Source of the DNA: Arthrobacter cheniae
GTDB lineage: Bacteria; Actinomycetota; Actinomycetes; Actinomycetales; Micrococcaceae
Length of the DNA: 64,000 nt
Assembly (NCBI RefSeq): GCF_003602275.1
Contig: NZ_QZVT01000014.1
Coordinates: forward strand, 1-64,000
Direction: 5' to 3'
Shown: in pieces, positions 23,356 through 31,689 of the stretch
Position numbering within the stretch: position 1 is the stretch's first letter
Layout of the letters: the number at the start of each line of letters is the position of its first letter
Notes under the pieces: generated by a model
What the model was told of the DNA's origin: nothing
The model's input: the letters and a program-made list of their open reading frames with translations, nothing else
Databases searched by the model: none
Position numbers and translations under genes: made by a program

Positions 23356-24597
23356 ATGACTCGAAACTTGCCTCGTACCGACACGCGGGCAGCTGAGCGG
23401 TCGGTGGTCATCATCGGGGCCGGTTACGCCGGCGTCATGGCCGCCAACAGGCTGCGTTCCTCCCTGACAAATGAGGAAGCGGAGCAGATCCGGATCCTCG
23501 TCATCAACCCGCTCGGGTCGTTCGTCGAGAGAATTCGGCTTCACCAAGTCGCTGCCGGCACGACCCGGACCGCCTCCATTCCGCTGAGCGATGTACTTCA
23601 CTCGGACGTCCGACTCCTCGAAGGAATCACCGTTCTCATCGATCCTGGGAGTCAGGTCATCACGGTTGAAACCGCGGTCGGCCGACTGACGCTGCACTAC
23701 GACTTCTTGGTGTACACCGTTGGAAGTCTGGCCTCCAACTCGGTTCCCGGGGTAAGCACCTATGCCCACACCATCGCTGATGCCGGCGGCGCCCTCCGAG
23801 CACAGGCAGCGATCAAGAATGCCCGTCCAGGCATGCGCATCATCATGGTGGGAGGCGGATACACCTCCATCGAGGCAGCTTCCGAGATAGCGGAGCAACA
23901 CCCGGACGCTGTCATCACCCTGCTTTGTGGTGGAGAACTTGCAGAATCGATGACACCCCGCGCCAGGGCAAGCGTCCGGAAGTCACTGGAACGGCTGAAC
24001 ATCATCGTCAGGTCAGGAGTACGCGTCATGTCAGTGACGCAGCAGGGCATGGTTACGGATTCGGGTGAACTGATTATTGGCGATGTTTGTATCTGGGCTG
24101 CTTCCTTTGCCGTTCCCAAGCTCGCGAAAGACAGTGGTCTGGCCACCGACTCCTCGGGGCGGCTCAAGGTCGACGCGTGCCTGAGGGCATGGAATCACCC
24201 GAACATCATCGGTGCCGGCGATGCCGCTGTCATGCCACGTACCGCAGGCGGCCATCTGCGCATGGGGTGCGCGGCGGCGCTTCCGATGGGAAGCTCCGCC
24301 GCCAGGACTGTTCTTGCCCAGCTGAGAGGAGTCGAACCGGAACCAGCGTCCATCGGGTACGCCCTGCAGTGCCTGAGTCTTGGCCGGCTGGACAGCTTCA
24401 TCCAGGTCGTCGGGCCCGACGATTCGCCCCGGAAACTGTGGGCTCGTGGCCGTACCGGTGCCTGGATGAAAGAGGCCATCTGTCGGATGACCGTGAGGGC
24501 ACTGCAGGAGGAACGGATCCGGCCCGGAGCCTACAAAGCACCGAAAGGACCACGAATTCCCCCACGGATGGACATTTCCGCACCCGCAGGACCCTGA
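23356..24597 (+). CDS. FAD/NAD(P)-dependent oxidoreductase, NDH-2-like
   Basis: A 413-residue pyridine nucleotide-disulfide-type oxidoreductase. VVIIGAGYAGVMAANRLRSS (about 18-37) binds FAD, IIMVGGGYTSIEAASEIAEQ (about 155-174) binds NAD(P)H, and IIGAGDAAVMPRTAGGHLRM is the second FAD motif. Similar proteins are related to type II NADH dehydrogenases but lack a strong membrane anchor. The start ATG 23356 replaces a longer frame that begins in the preceding intergenic DNA; a TTGACA-like hexamer overlaps the region just before it. I recall this subfamily often preceding an ECF-type sigma factor gene. Here only a 47-codon frame follows. The electron acceptor is unknown. Confidence 0.85.
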   Translation: MTRNLPRTDTRAAERSVVIIGAGYAGVMAANRLRSSLTNEEAEQIRILVINPLGSFVERIRLHQVAAGTTRTASIPLSDVLHSDVRLLEGITVLIDPGSQVITVETAVGRLTLHYDFLVYTVGSLASNSVPGVSTYAHTIADAGGALRAQAAIKNARPGMRIIMVGGGYTSIEAASEIAEQHPDAVITLLCGGELAESMTPRARASVRKSLERLNIIVRSGVRVMSVTQQGMVTDSGELIIGDVCIWAASFAVPKLAKDSGLATDSSGRLKVDACLRAWNHPNIIGAGDAAVMPRTAGGHLRMGCAAALPMGSSAARTVLAQLRGVEPEPASIGYALQCLSLGRLDSFIQVVGPDDSPRKLWARGRTGAWMKEAICRMTVRALQEERIRPGAYKAPKGPRIPPRMDISAPAGP

Positions 24598-24599
24598 TC

Positions 24600-24743
24600 A
24601 TGCCGACGGTTCAACCGCGAGGTGAAGGTTGCACGATGTCAGCGGACCACGTGGACGCTATGGGCACCCCCATGTCTGAGCACGATGCACGATTCCGGAC
24701 CTACTTGCAGACCTGCCGCGACGCATCTGTCCCCTACCAATGA
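24600..24743 (+). CDS. Short hypothetical ORF after the FAD oxidoreductase
   Basis: A 47-codon frame (MPTVQPRGEGCTMSADHVDA... ending ...TCRDASVPYQ) starts two bases after the oxidoreductase stop. It could be the leftover N-terminus of a downstream partner gene, possibly the sigma factor often seen in this context. It is too short to recognise. Confidence 0.3.
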   Translation: MPTVQPRGEGCTMSADHVDAMGTPMSEHDARFRTYLQTCRDASVPYQ

Positions 24744-24815
24744 GTGGGTACGTCGAGTACCGCCTTCGGAGGTTGAACCCAGGTCAGCTGTGATGCGACA
24801 ACCTCAATCGGTGCA

Positions 24816-26177
24816 CTAGTCTCCGCGGTCCTGGAAGACGTCGGGGATGCCGTCGTTGTCGATATCGATCTTTTCCTGCTCGTCGATGCGGCGGTAGTAC
24901 TTGTTGCGGCTGCGCAGCACCACGCTCGACAGCAGCGCTGCCGTCAACGACGCCGTCAGAATGGCCACCTTCGCGTGGTCGTCATGCTCGCTCCCGGCGC
25001 CGAAGCTGAGGTCGTTCACCAGCAGCGATACGGTGAAGCCAACGCCCGCGAGGATCCCGACGCCGAAAAGGTCCCACCAGCTGAGACCCGGATCCAGATC
25101 CGCCTTCGTGGTCCTGGTAACGATGAACGTCGTCAGCATGATGCCCAGGGGTTTGCCAAGCACGAGAGCCAGTACGATGCCGATGAGGACCGGATCGGCC
25201 AGTGCGGAAGCGAACCCCTGCACTCCCCCGATGCTGACTCCGGCCGAGAAGAACGCGAAGACGGGAACCGCGAACCCCGTGGAGAGCGGACGGAAGCGGT
25301 GCTCGAGTACTTCGGCAAGGCCGGGTTTGTTGGGCCTGGGCAATGCCGGTCTACCGTCGGGCGTCCGGCGCAGCACCGGGACGCAGAAGCCGAGCAGCAC
25401 GCCGGCCACCGTGGCGTGCACCCCGGATGCGTGCATCAGCGCCCACGTCGCGATGCCGAGCGGCAGGAGGATGAGCCAGGGGCCGCGCGTGGTGGCGCCG
25501 AAGAACTTCGGGCTCCGCTGCGCCAGCAGGGCGAACAGCCCGAGCGGTAGGAGCATCCACAGGAGGAAGACAAGGCTCACGTCCTCCGAGTAGAAGAAGG
25601 CGATGATCGCAATCGCTATGAGGTCGTCCACCACTGCGAGCGTCAGGAGAAAGACGCGAAGGGCGCCCGGCAGGTGCGAACTGATCACAGCGAGGACGGC
25701 CAGGGCGAAGGCGATGTCCGTCGCGGTGGGGATGGCCCACCCGCGCAGGGTGTCGGGTGAGGACAGGTTGACCAAGGTGTAGATGAGCGCAGGAACGACG
25801 ACGCCGCCGAAGGCCGCGGCAACGGGCACGATTGCGCGGCTGATCCGCCGAAGGTCACCGGCAACGAACTCGCGCTTGAGTTCGAGCCCGGTGAGGAAGA
25901 AGAACACGGCCAGGAGCCCGTCGGACGCCCATACGCCGACGGACAGCTTCAGGTGCCACGGTTCGTAGCCGAACTCGAGGTCGCGGATCGCGAAATAGGC
26001 GTCGGCAAAGGGTGAGTTCGCCCAGATTATCGCTATCGAGGCGGCGATGAGCAGCAGGATGCCACCCACGGTCTCCTTGCGCAGGATTTCCGCGATGCGT
26101 AGGTACTCCGGATAACTGGAGCGCTGCAGGACCACGGAAGGAAAACGCCTGGACCGATCCGGCTTGCTGGCGGACAT
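24816..26177 (-). CDS. nhaA: Na+/H+ antiporter NhaA
   Basis: A 453-residue integral membrane antiporter exchanging cytoplasmic sodium for protons. [20 protein letters not shown] is the family's first helix, [20 protein letters not shown] the conserved loop, [18 protein letters not shown] and [20 protein letters not shown] the discontinuous helix region. The paired Asp-Asp (VVDDLIAI) and Asp of TATDIAF are the ion-binding and pH-linked residues. The N-terminus ([20 protein letters not shown]) and the last ~30 acidic residues ([19 protein letters not shown]) extend the core. The tail's DNDGIPD resembles a calcium-binding loop, which is unusual for NhaA. Confidence 0.93.
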   Translation of the reverse strand: MSASKPDRSRRFPSVVLQRSSYPEYLRIAEILRKETVGGILLLIAASIAIIWANSPFADAYFAIRDLEFGYEPWHLKLSVGVWASDGLLAVFFFLTGLELKREFVAGDLRRISRAIVPVAAAFGGVVVPALIYTLVNLSSPDTLRGWAIPTATDIAFALAVLAVISSHLPGALRVFLLTLAVVDDLIAIAIIAFFYSEDVSLVFLLWMLLPLGLFALLAQRSPKFFGATTRGPWLILLPLGIATWALMHASGVHATVAGVLLGFCVPVLRRTPDGRPALPRPNKPGLAEVLEHRFRPLSTGFAVPVFAFFSAGVSIGGVQGFASALADPVLIGIVLALVLGKPLGIMLTTFIVTRTTKADLDPGLSWWDLFGVGILAGVGFTVSLLVNDLSFGAGSEHDDHAKVAILTASLTAALLSSVVLRSRNKYYRRIDEQEKIDIDNDGIPDVFQDRGD

Positions 26178-26238
26178 GCCGACTCCTCTGGCTTGCAGAA
26201 CTGACTTTTCCCCAGGGTTGTGATGTGGGGCACTATAA

Positions 26239-26269
26239 ATATAGGATACATCTAGTTCCTATATAGGAA
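26239..26269. promoter_or_regulatory. Palindromic operator before the first sugar-acid operon
   Basis: ATATAGGA (26239-26246) and TCCTATAT (26257-26264) form a perfect 8-bp inverted repeat with a 10-base spacer. TTCCTATATAGGAA (26256-26269) is a 14-bp perfect palindrome sharing the right arm. The last half-site runs into the ribosome-binding site (GGAAGGGG) of the gene at 26282. A TTGTGA/TATAGG promoter (about 26218-26245) overlaps the left arm. The GntR regulator inside this operon (34373-35086) is the obvious candidate binder. Confidence 0.7.
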
Positions 26270-26281
26270 GGGGATTCGCCG

Positions 26282-27340
26282 ATGAATACCCAGCAGCTCT
26301 TCCCTCAGCGGGATCTTGTTCGCTTCGCCGCTCAGGCGTTAGCCGCCCGGGGCGTCCCACGAGAGGACGCGGACCTCACGGCCCGCTCGCTCGTCCAGGC
26401 GGACCAGCGCGGCATCTATTCCCACGGCTTGCTCCGGCTCCCCCTGTATTGCGAGGCACTGCGGCTCGGAGGCATCAACCCCGCGCCCAAGCTGAAGTTC
26501 TCGAAGGACCAGGGCAGTGTTGCAGTACTCGACGCCGATGCCGCGCTCGGTCAGGTCGCGATGCAGGCTGCCGTAGACCGCGTGATTCGAGTCGGGCGCG
26601 AGCAGGGAATTGCCGCCGTGGCCGTCCATAACAGCAGCCACTATGGTGCAGGCGCCTTCTGGAGCGATCAGCTCGCCGAGGCAGGCTTCCTGTCCTTCAT
26701 CACCTCATCCACTGGACCGGTCGTGGCGCCTCACGGCGGTACGAGCAAGGTCCTCGGCACCAATCCGCTGACACTCGGTGTACCCAGCGCGTCCGGGTGG
26801 CCACTTACCGCTGACCTTGCGACCAGCAACGGCGCCTACGGCAAGGTGATCGCCGCGAAGAACGAAGGTACTCAGTTGCCCGAGGGCTGGGCCGTCGATG
26901 CCGACGGCAACCCGACCACCGACCCCGTTGAAGCGGAGAAGGGATCGATGATCCCCTTCGGCGGACACAAGGGTTCTGCGGTCGCCGTCCTGCTCGAGGC
27001 CTTCGCAGCCTCCCTGACGGACGCGACCTTCGCTTTCGAGACGGTCGATATCTGGTCCAACCCGGCATCGCGGATGAACAACGGCCATCTGGTGATCGGT
27101 CTCGACACCGCTGCCTTTGCCGGCTCGGAGAAAACTGCATCGCGGGTCGCAGCCCTCCAGGACCGGGTGCGCTCCTCGGGTCCAGGTGGACAGCCCGTCG
27201 ACGCTCCGGGAGATCCGGAGCGTCGTCGCCAGGAGGAAGCTGCACAGGCAGTCCCCTTGCCACCCTCGACCGTAAGCCAACTGGCCGCCCTGGCCGAAGA
27301 GCTGTCCCTATCGCCCCTCGAAACGCATTCAGCACCGTAA
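26282..27340 (+). CDS. Ldh-family NAD(P)-dependent 2-hydroxyacid oxidoreductase
   Basis: A 352-residue member of the malate/L-lactate/ureidoglycolate dehydrogenase family (the non-Rossmann LDH2/MDH2 fold). AVHNSSHYGAGAFWSDQLAE carries the catalytic His, and GTNPLTLGVPSASGWPLTAD and PFGGHKGSAVAVLLEAFAAS are the cofactor- and substrate-binding blocks. Substrates in the family include lactate, malate, sulfolactate and 2,3-diketo-L-gulonate; E. coli YiaK is encoded next to a TRAP transporter, as here. In this operon it could oxidise the L-lactate released from the C6 branch or reduce an imported keto acid. It is the first gene after the operator and is followed by the TRAP genes. Confidence 0.87.
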   Translation: MNTQQLFPQRDLVRFAAQALAARGVPREDADLTARSLVQADQRGIYSHGLLRLPLYCEALRLGGINPAPKLKFSKDQGSVAVLDADAALGQVAMQAAVDRVIRVGREQGIAAVAVHNSSHYGAGAFWSDQLAEAGFLSFITSSTGPVVAPHGGTSKVLGTNPLTLGVPSASGWPLTADLATSNGAYGKVIAAKNEGTQLPEGWAVDADGNPTTDPVEAEKGSMIPFGGHKGSAVAVLLEAFAASLTDATFAFETVDIWSNPASRMNNGHLVIGLDTAAFAGSEKTASRVAALQDRVRSSGPGGQPVDAPGDPERRRQEEAAQAVPLPPSTVSQLAALAEELSLSPLETHSAP

Positions 27341-27360
27341 CCACCAGCACCGTAACCACC
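27331..27360 (+). repeat. Tandem 15-bp repeat spanning a stop codon
   Basis: AGCACCGTAACCACC occurs at 27331-27345 and 27346-27360, followed by a partial copy (AGCACC). The Ldh-family gene stops at the TAA (27338-27340) inside the first copy; the second copy lies in the 43-base gap before the TRAP gene. Slippage has probably lengthened the intergenic spacer. Confidence 0.8.
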
Positions 27361-27383
27361 AGCACCTTCGAAAGGATCAAGCA

Positions 27384-28433
27384 ATGACGCTCGAAACTCA
27401 CCCCACCAACAATTCCACGGGTCGCCGACGCAACCGGAAGATCGTCCTGGGCGTTGCCGCAGCAGCAGCCCTGCTGCTGTCCGGTTGCAACGTCGGCGCT
27501 CCCGTCGACAGGGACAGCGTGGAAGAAGTGGATACAGAAGCCAAGACGCTGCGACTGGCTCACGTCTACGACGCCGGTCACCCGGTTGAAGAGTGTGGCG
27601 TCGCCACCCTCAAGGAGGAGCTGCAGGGAAGCGGTCTGCAGATCCAGAGCTTCCCGTCCGCGCAGTTGGGCAACGAGTCCGAGCTGCTCGAACAGGTCGC
27701 TTCGGGCAGCCTCGACATGGCCGTTGCGGGCCCGTCCTTCCTGGGGGTATGGGAGGAGAACGCGGCAGTTCTCGATGCGGCGTACCTGTTCGACGACGTC
27801 GACCACTTCGTCGAGACCGCCAACGGTGAGGAGATGCAGACTGTCTTCGACGACCTCTACGAATCCTCGGACATCAAGGTCCTGTCCAGCTGGTACTACG
27901 GAACCCGCCACGTGACGGCCAACAAGGAAATCAGCTCAGCAGCGGACTTCGCCGGCCTCAAGATCCGGACACCCAACGCTCCCCTCTACCTGACGAACAT
28001 CGGTGCGATGGGCGGAACGGCTACTCCCATGGCGCTCGACGAGGTCTACCTCGCCCTGCAGCAGGGCGTCATCGACGCCCAGGAGAACCCCATCCCCACC
28101 ATCGCCACCGCAAAGTTCAACGAGGTCCAGGACTACATCAACCTCACCGGTCACATGGTTCAGGGCGTCGAGATCACCACAGGGCGCACCGTCTATGAAG
28201 GGCTCACGGACGACGAGAGCAGCGCACTCGAGGGTGCGATGCAGACTGCAGCGGATGCCACCCGCGAGTGCGTCGAGGAGCAGGAACAGTCCATCCTCGA
28301 GGAATGGAAGGCCGGAAGCGGCATTCAGGTCAATGAGGACGTCGACCGGGATTCCCTCGCCGCCGCAGCAGGGGAAGCGATGCGGCAGCAGCCCTGGGGC
28401 GACCTCTACGAGCAGATCCAGGCCTCTCGGTGA
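27384..28433 (+). CDS. TRAP transporter substrate-binding lipoprotein (DctP family)
   Basis: A 349-residue solute receptor. After a basic N-region, VLGVAAAAALLLSGC is a lipoprotein signal with the lipobox Cys at residue 35. The mature part shows the DctP pattern: LRLAHVYDAGHPVEECGVA, QSFPSAQLGNESELLEQVAS, LSSWYYGTRHVTANKEI and the arginine-containing KIRTPNAPLYLTNIGAMGGT that binds the ligand's carboxylate. It captures a sugar acid or other carboxylate outside the membrane and delivers it to the DctQM subunits encoded next. Two extra cysteines (EECGV, RECVE) are unusual. AAAGGA precedes the ATG; the stop overlaps the dctQ start (GTGA). Confidence 0.9.
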   Translation: MTLETHPTNNSTGRRRNRKIVLGVAAAAALLLSGCNVGAPVDRDSVEEVDTEAKTLRLAHVYDAGHPVEECGVATLKEELQGSGLQIQSFPSAQLGNESELLEQVASGSLDMAVAGPSFLGVWEENAAVLDAAYLFDDVDHFVETANGEEMQTVFDDLYESSDIKVLSSWYYGTRHVTANKEISSAADFAGLKIRTPNAPLYLTNIGAMGGTATPMALDEVYLALQQGVIDAQENPIPTIATAKFNEVQDYINLTGHMVQGVEITTGRTVYEGLTDDESSALEGAMQTAADATRECVEEQEQSILEEWKAGSGIQVNEDVDRDSLAAAAGEAMRQQPWGDLYEQIQASR

Positions 28434-29044
28434 GCGAAGCGGTGAGCCCGCAGCCGTCCTCGGGCAATGAGAACAACCTCGCCACCGGACTGCGGGTTCC
28501 GCAGGAACCCGATGACCCGGACTTCCCGGAGCAACGGGTCGCCCTCTACCGGTACCTGGTCGTCGCGGAGAGGATCGCCGCGTGCACGTTCCTCGTGGGC
28601 ACGCTCGGCCTGATCATCCTGCAGGTCGTCAGCCGCTACATCTTCAACACGCCCTTCACCTGGACGGAAGAGCTCGCCAGGTTCGCCCTGCTGTGGTTCA
28701 CCTTCGTCTCCGCCGGATTCGTGATGGCGCGCCGCATCCATATCGCGGTCGATATCGTCGCCAGCAAATTGGGGCGACGAGGAACGGTCGTCCTCGACAC
28801 CTTCGCCCTGCTCATGGTCATCATCGCCTCAGGGATGATGGCCTACGCCGGCGCAGGATTCGCGGCCGAAGCAGCGCGGCTGCAGGCCCCGGCGACATCG
28901 TTGCCCATGAGCCTGGTCTACAGCTCGGCGGTAACAGGATTCGTGCTGATCTGTTTCCACGCCCTCGTGCACATGTACCTCAACATCCGCCATCCGGAGC
29001 TCGTACCGGATGCGATGGAAAACCTCGAACGGGAAGCGGTCTAG
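28430..29044 (+). CDS. TRAP transporter small membrane subunit (DctQ family)
   Basis: A 204-residue, four-helix protein. It starts with GTG 28430 overlapping the DctP stop (GTGA). TFLVGTLGLIILQVVSRYIF followed by NTPFTWTEELARFALLWFTF is the DctQ signature, the W-x-E-E-L motif at the helix 1-2 boundary. The first ~40 residues are an unusually long polar extension on the cytoplasmic side. It forms the membrane complex with DctM encoded 9 bases downstream. Confidence 0.9.
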   Translation: MSEAVSPQPSSGNENNLATGLRVPQEPDDPDFPEQRVALYRYLVVAERIAACTFLVGTLGLIILQVVSRYIFNTPFTWTEELARFALLWFTFVSAGFVMARRIHIAVDIVASKLGRRGTVVLDTFALLMVIIASGMMAYAGAGFAAEAARLQAPATSLPMSLVYSSAVTGFVLICFHALVHMYLNIRHPELVPDAMENLEREAV

Positions 29045-29053
29045 GAAGCAAAC

Positions 29054-30334
29054 ATGACTCTACTCATCATGGTGATCAGCCTGTTGCTGCTCCTCGCCCT
29101 CCGCGTTCCTGTCTCCTTCGCGCTCCTGATCCCCTCCCTCGGGTACGTCATCACGGACCCATCCGTACAACTCGGAACCGCCGTCCAGCAGACCGTCTCG
29201 GGTGTCGACAGCTTTTCGATCCTGGCCGTCCCGATGTTCATCCTGTTGGGAAACCTCGCCAACGTCTCGGGCGTCACCGACAAGCTCTATGACGCCGCGG
29301 TCGCCGCAATCGGCCATCTGCGAGGCAGCCTGGGCTATGTCAATGTGGCTACCAGTTTCGGTTTCTCGTGGATGAGCGGTGCCGCCATCGCCGACGCTGC
29401 CGCAATGGGTCGGGTGCAGGTGCCCGCCATGGTCAAGCGCGGCTACAAGCAGGAGTTCGCGCTCGGAGTGACTGGCGCTTCGAGCCTGATCGCCCCCATG
29501 ATCCCGCCGAGCATTCCAGCAGTGATCTATGCCGTCACGGCAGGCGTGTCCGTAGGGGCCCTGTTCATGGCAGGCATCGTCCCTGCCCTCATCCTGGTCG
29601 CCGCGCTGTGCGCCACCGTCTGGATCCTGATGCGGAAGAAGAACGAACTCCGCCTGCCCAAGGCAACCTGGGCCACCCGCGGTAAGACGGCCCTCGGCGC
29701 AGTGCCGGCCCTCGGCTCCGCCGTGGTGATCCTGGGTGGGATCCTCAGCGGCATCTTCACCCCCACGGAAGCAAGCGGTATCGGGGTCGTCTACATCGCA
29801 GTCCTCGCCGTCATCTACAAAGCACTCTCCTGGCGGAAGATGTACCGCACGCTGCTGACGACCGTCGAGACCTCCGGCTCGGTCCTCCTGATCGTCGCCG
29901 CAGCGGCGCTGTTCGGTTGGGTCCTCGCCAGGGAGCAGGCACCACAGGTCGCCGCAAACCTCATCCTAGACATCACGAACCAGCCGATCATGTTCCTGAT
30001 CCTCGTCAACGTGCTGCTGCTCCTGGTGGGCTGCGTGCTGGAGCCGACGGCTGCGATCCTGATCCTCGTCCCGGTCCTCCTGCCCGTCGCCGAGACGTTC
30101 GGGATCGATCCGGTCCACTTCGGCATCATGGTCATCTTCAATCTCCTGATCGGACTGATCACCCCGCCCGTGGGGTTGGTGCTGTTCGTCCTGTCGAGCG
30201 TGACGAAGGCACCGGTGCCCGTCGTCATCAAGGGAATCCTGCCCTTCTTCGCCCCGATGGTTCTGACCCTGCTGTTCATCACCTTCTTCCCCGTCATCAC
30301 GCTCGGCCTGCCGGTCCTGCTCGGCTTCCTCTGA
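29054..30334 (+). CDS. TRAP transporter large permease subunit (DctM family)
   Basis: A 426-residue protein with about 12 helices. VPMFILLGNLANVSGVTDKL, GASSLIAPMIPPSIPAVIYA and GLITPPVGLVLFVLSSVTKA are DctM landmarks, including the Pro-rich hairpins that bind sodium and form the gate. It drives sodium-coupled uptake of the carboxylate delivered by DctP. It lies in the same operon, just after dctQ and 31 bases before the L-fuconate dehydratase gene, which suggests the transported compound is the dehydratase substrate, an aldonate such as L-fuconate or D-arabinonate. Confidence 0.92.
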   Translation: MTLLIMVISLLLLLALRVPVSFALLIPSLGYVITDPSVQLGTAVQQTVSGVDSFSILAVPMFILLGNLANVSGVTDKLYDAAVAAIGHLRGSLGYVNVATSFGFSWMSGAAIADAAAMGRVQVPAMVKRGYKQEFALGVTGASSLIAPMIPPSIPAVIYAVTAGVSVGALFMAGIVPALILVAALCATVWILMRKKNELRLPKATWATRGKTALGAVPALGSAVVILGGILSGIFTPTEASGIGVVYIAVLAVIYKALSWRKMYRTLLTTVETSGSVLLIVAAAALFGWVLAREQAPQVAANLILDITNQPIMFLILVNVLLLLVGCVLEPTAAILILVPVLLPVAETFGIDPVHFGIMVIFNLLIGLITPPVGLVLFVLSSVTKAPVPVVIKGILPFFAPMVLTLLFITFFPVITLGLPVLLGFL

Positions 30335-30365
30335 CACTCACCGACCAACCCCCAAGGAATTCCTC

Positions 30366-31670
30366 ATGTCGAAAATCGAGTCCGTCCGCACCACCGATGT
30401 CCGCTTCCCCACCTCGCTCGAACTGGACGGTTCGGACGCCGTCAACGTCGACCCGGACTACTCCGCGGCCTATGTCGAGATCACCACGGACGACGGTGAG
30501 AGCGGCTACGGCCTGGTCTTCACCTGCGGCCGCGGCAACGAGATCGTCACCGCAGCGATGGACAGCTATGGTGAGCTCCTCGTCGGCCGGGATACCGACG
30601 AACTCGTCAACAACCTCGGGGAGTCCTCACGGCGCCTCGTCCACGACTCCCAGATGCGCTGGCTCGGCCCCGAGAAAGGCGTCTCGCACATGGCCGCCGG
30701 CGGCCTCATCAACGCAATGTGGGACATCCGGGCAAAGCGGGAGAAGAAGCCACTGTGGCTGCTGCTGAGCGAGATGTCCTCGGAGGAGATCGTCAGCGCC
30801 GTGGACTTCACCCACATCCGCAATGCCCTCACCCCAGAGGATGCCACTGACATCCTCGAGAAGGGACAGGTGGGCAAGGAGGTGCGCATAGCGGAACTCA
30901 AGGCGGACGGCTACCCGGCCTACACCACCACACCCGGCTGGCTCGGCTACAGCGACGAGAAACTGGTGCGCCTGTCGAAGGAAGCGGTGGCGGACGGCTT
31001 CGGCATGATCAAGCTCAAGGTCGCCGGCAGCATCGAGGACGATCGCCGCCGTCTGTCCCTGGCACGCGAGGCAGTGGGGCCGGACGTCCGGATCGCCATC
31101 GACGCCAACCAGCGCTGGGAGGAGCAGGAGGCCATCGACTGGGTCAACCAGCTCCAGGACTTCCAGCCCTACTGGATCGAGGAACCGACGAGCACCGACG
31201 ACATCCTCGCCCATGCAGCCATCCGCAAGGCCGTCCACCCCATCAAGGTGGTCACCGGTGAAGCTGTCCAGAACCGCATCATCTTCAAGCAGATGCTCCA
31301 GGCTGGAGCTATCGACATCATGCAGATCGACTCGACCCGCGTCGCCGGCGTCAACGAGAACATCGCCAACCTGCTGCTCGCGGCCCGCTTCGAAACGCCC
31401 GTGTGCCCGCATGCGGGCGGCGTCGGGCTGTGCGAACTGGTGCAGCACTTCTCCTTCTTCGACTACGCGGCCATCACCGGCACCATGGAGGACCGCGTCA
31501 TCGAATACGTCGACCACCTCCACGAGCACTTCACCGAACCGGCAGTCGTCTCCAACGGCCGCTACCGAGCGCCCGAGCTTCCCGGCATCGGTGCCGAGAT
31601 GCTGCCCGAGTCCACCTCACGCTGGTCCTACCCCGACGGCGCGGTCTGGCAGGAACTGAACGCCCGCTGA
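30366..31670 (+). CDS. L-fuconate dehydratase (enolase superfamily)
   Basis: A 434-residue mandelate-racemase-group enolase superfamily enzyme. GMIKLKVAGSIEDDRRRLSL holds the KxK catalytic lysine, RIAIDANQRWEEQEAIDWV the first metal Asp, YWIEEPTSTDD and VTGEAVQNR the two metal Glu residues, and CPHAGGVGLCELVQHFSFFD the catalytic His. The segment DYAAITGTMEDRVIEYVDHL is specific to L-fuconate dehydratase (the ENOSF1/FucD subgroup). It converts L-fuconate to 2-keto-3-deoxy-L-fuconate in the cytosol. Because D-arabinonate has the same stereochemistry without the methyl group, activity on it is likely and would explain the C5-pathway genes that follow. Confidence 0.92.
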   Translation: MSKIESVRTTDVRFPTSLELDGSDAVNVDPDYSAAYVEITTDDGESGYGLVFTCGRGNEIVTAAMDSYGELLVGRDTDELVNNLGESSRRLVHDSQMRWLGPEKGVSHMAAGGLINAMWDIRAKREKKPLWLLLSEMSSEEIVSAVDFTHIRNALTPEDATDILEKGQVGKEVRIAELKADGYPAYTTTPGWLGYSDEKLVRLSKEAVADGFGMIKLKVAGSIEDDRRRLSLAREAVGPDVRIAIDANQRWEEQEAIDWVNQLQDFQPYWIEEPTSTDDILAHAAIRKAVHPIKVVTGEAVQNRIIFKQMLQAGAIDIMQIDSTRVAGVNENIANLLLAARFETPVCPHAGGVGLCELVQHFSFFDYAAITGTMEDRVIEYVDHLHEHFTEPAVVSNGRYRAPELPGIGAEMLPESTSRWSYPDGAVWQELNAR

Positions 31671-31689
31671 GCTCTCGAAAGGATCTGCC

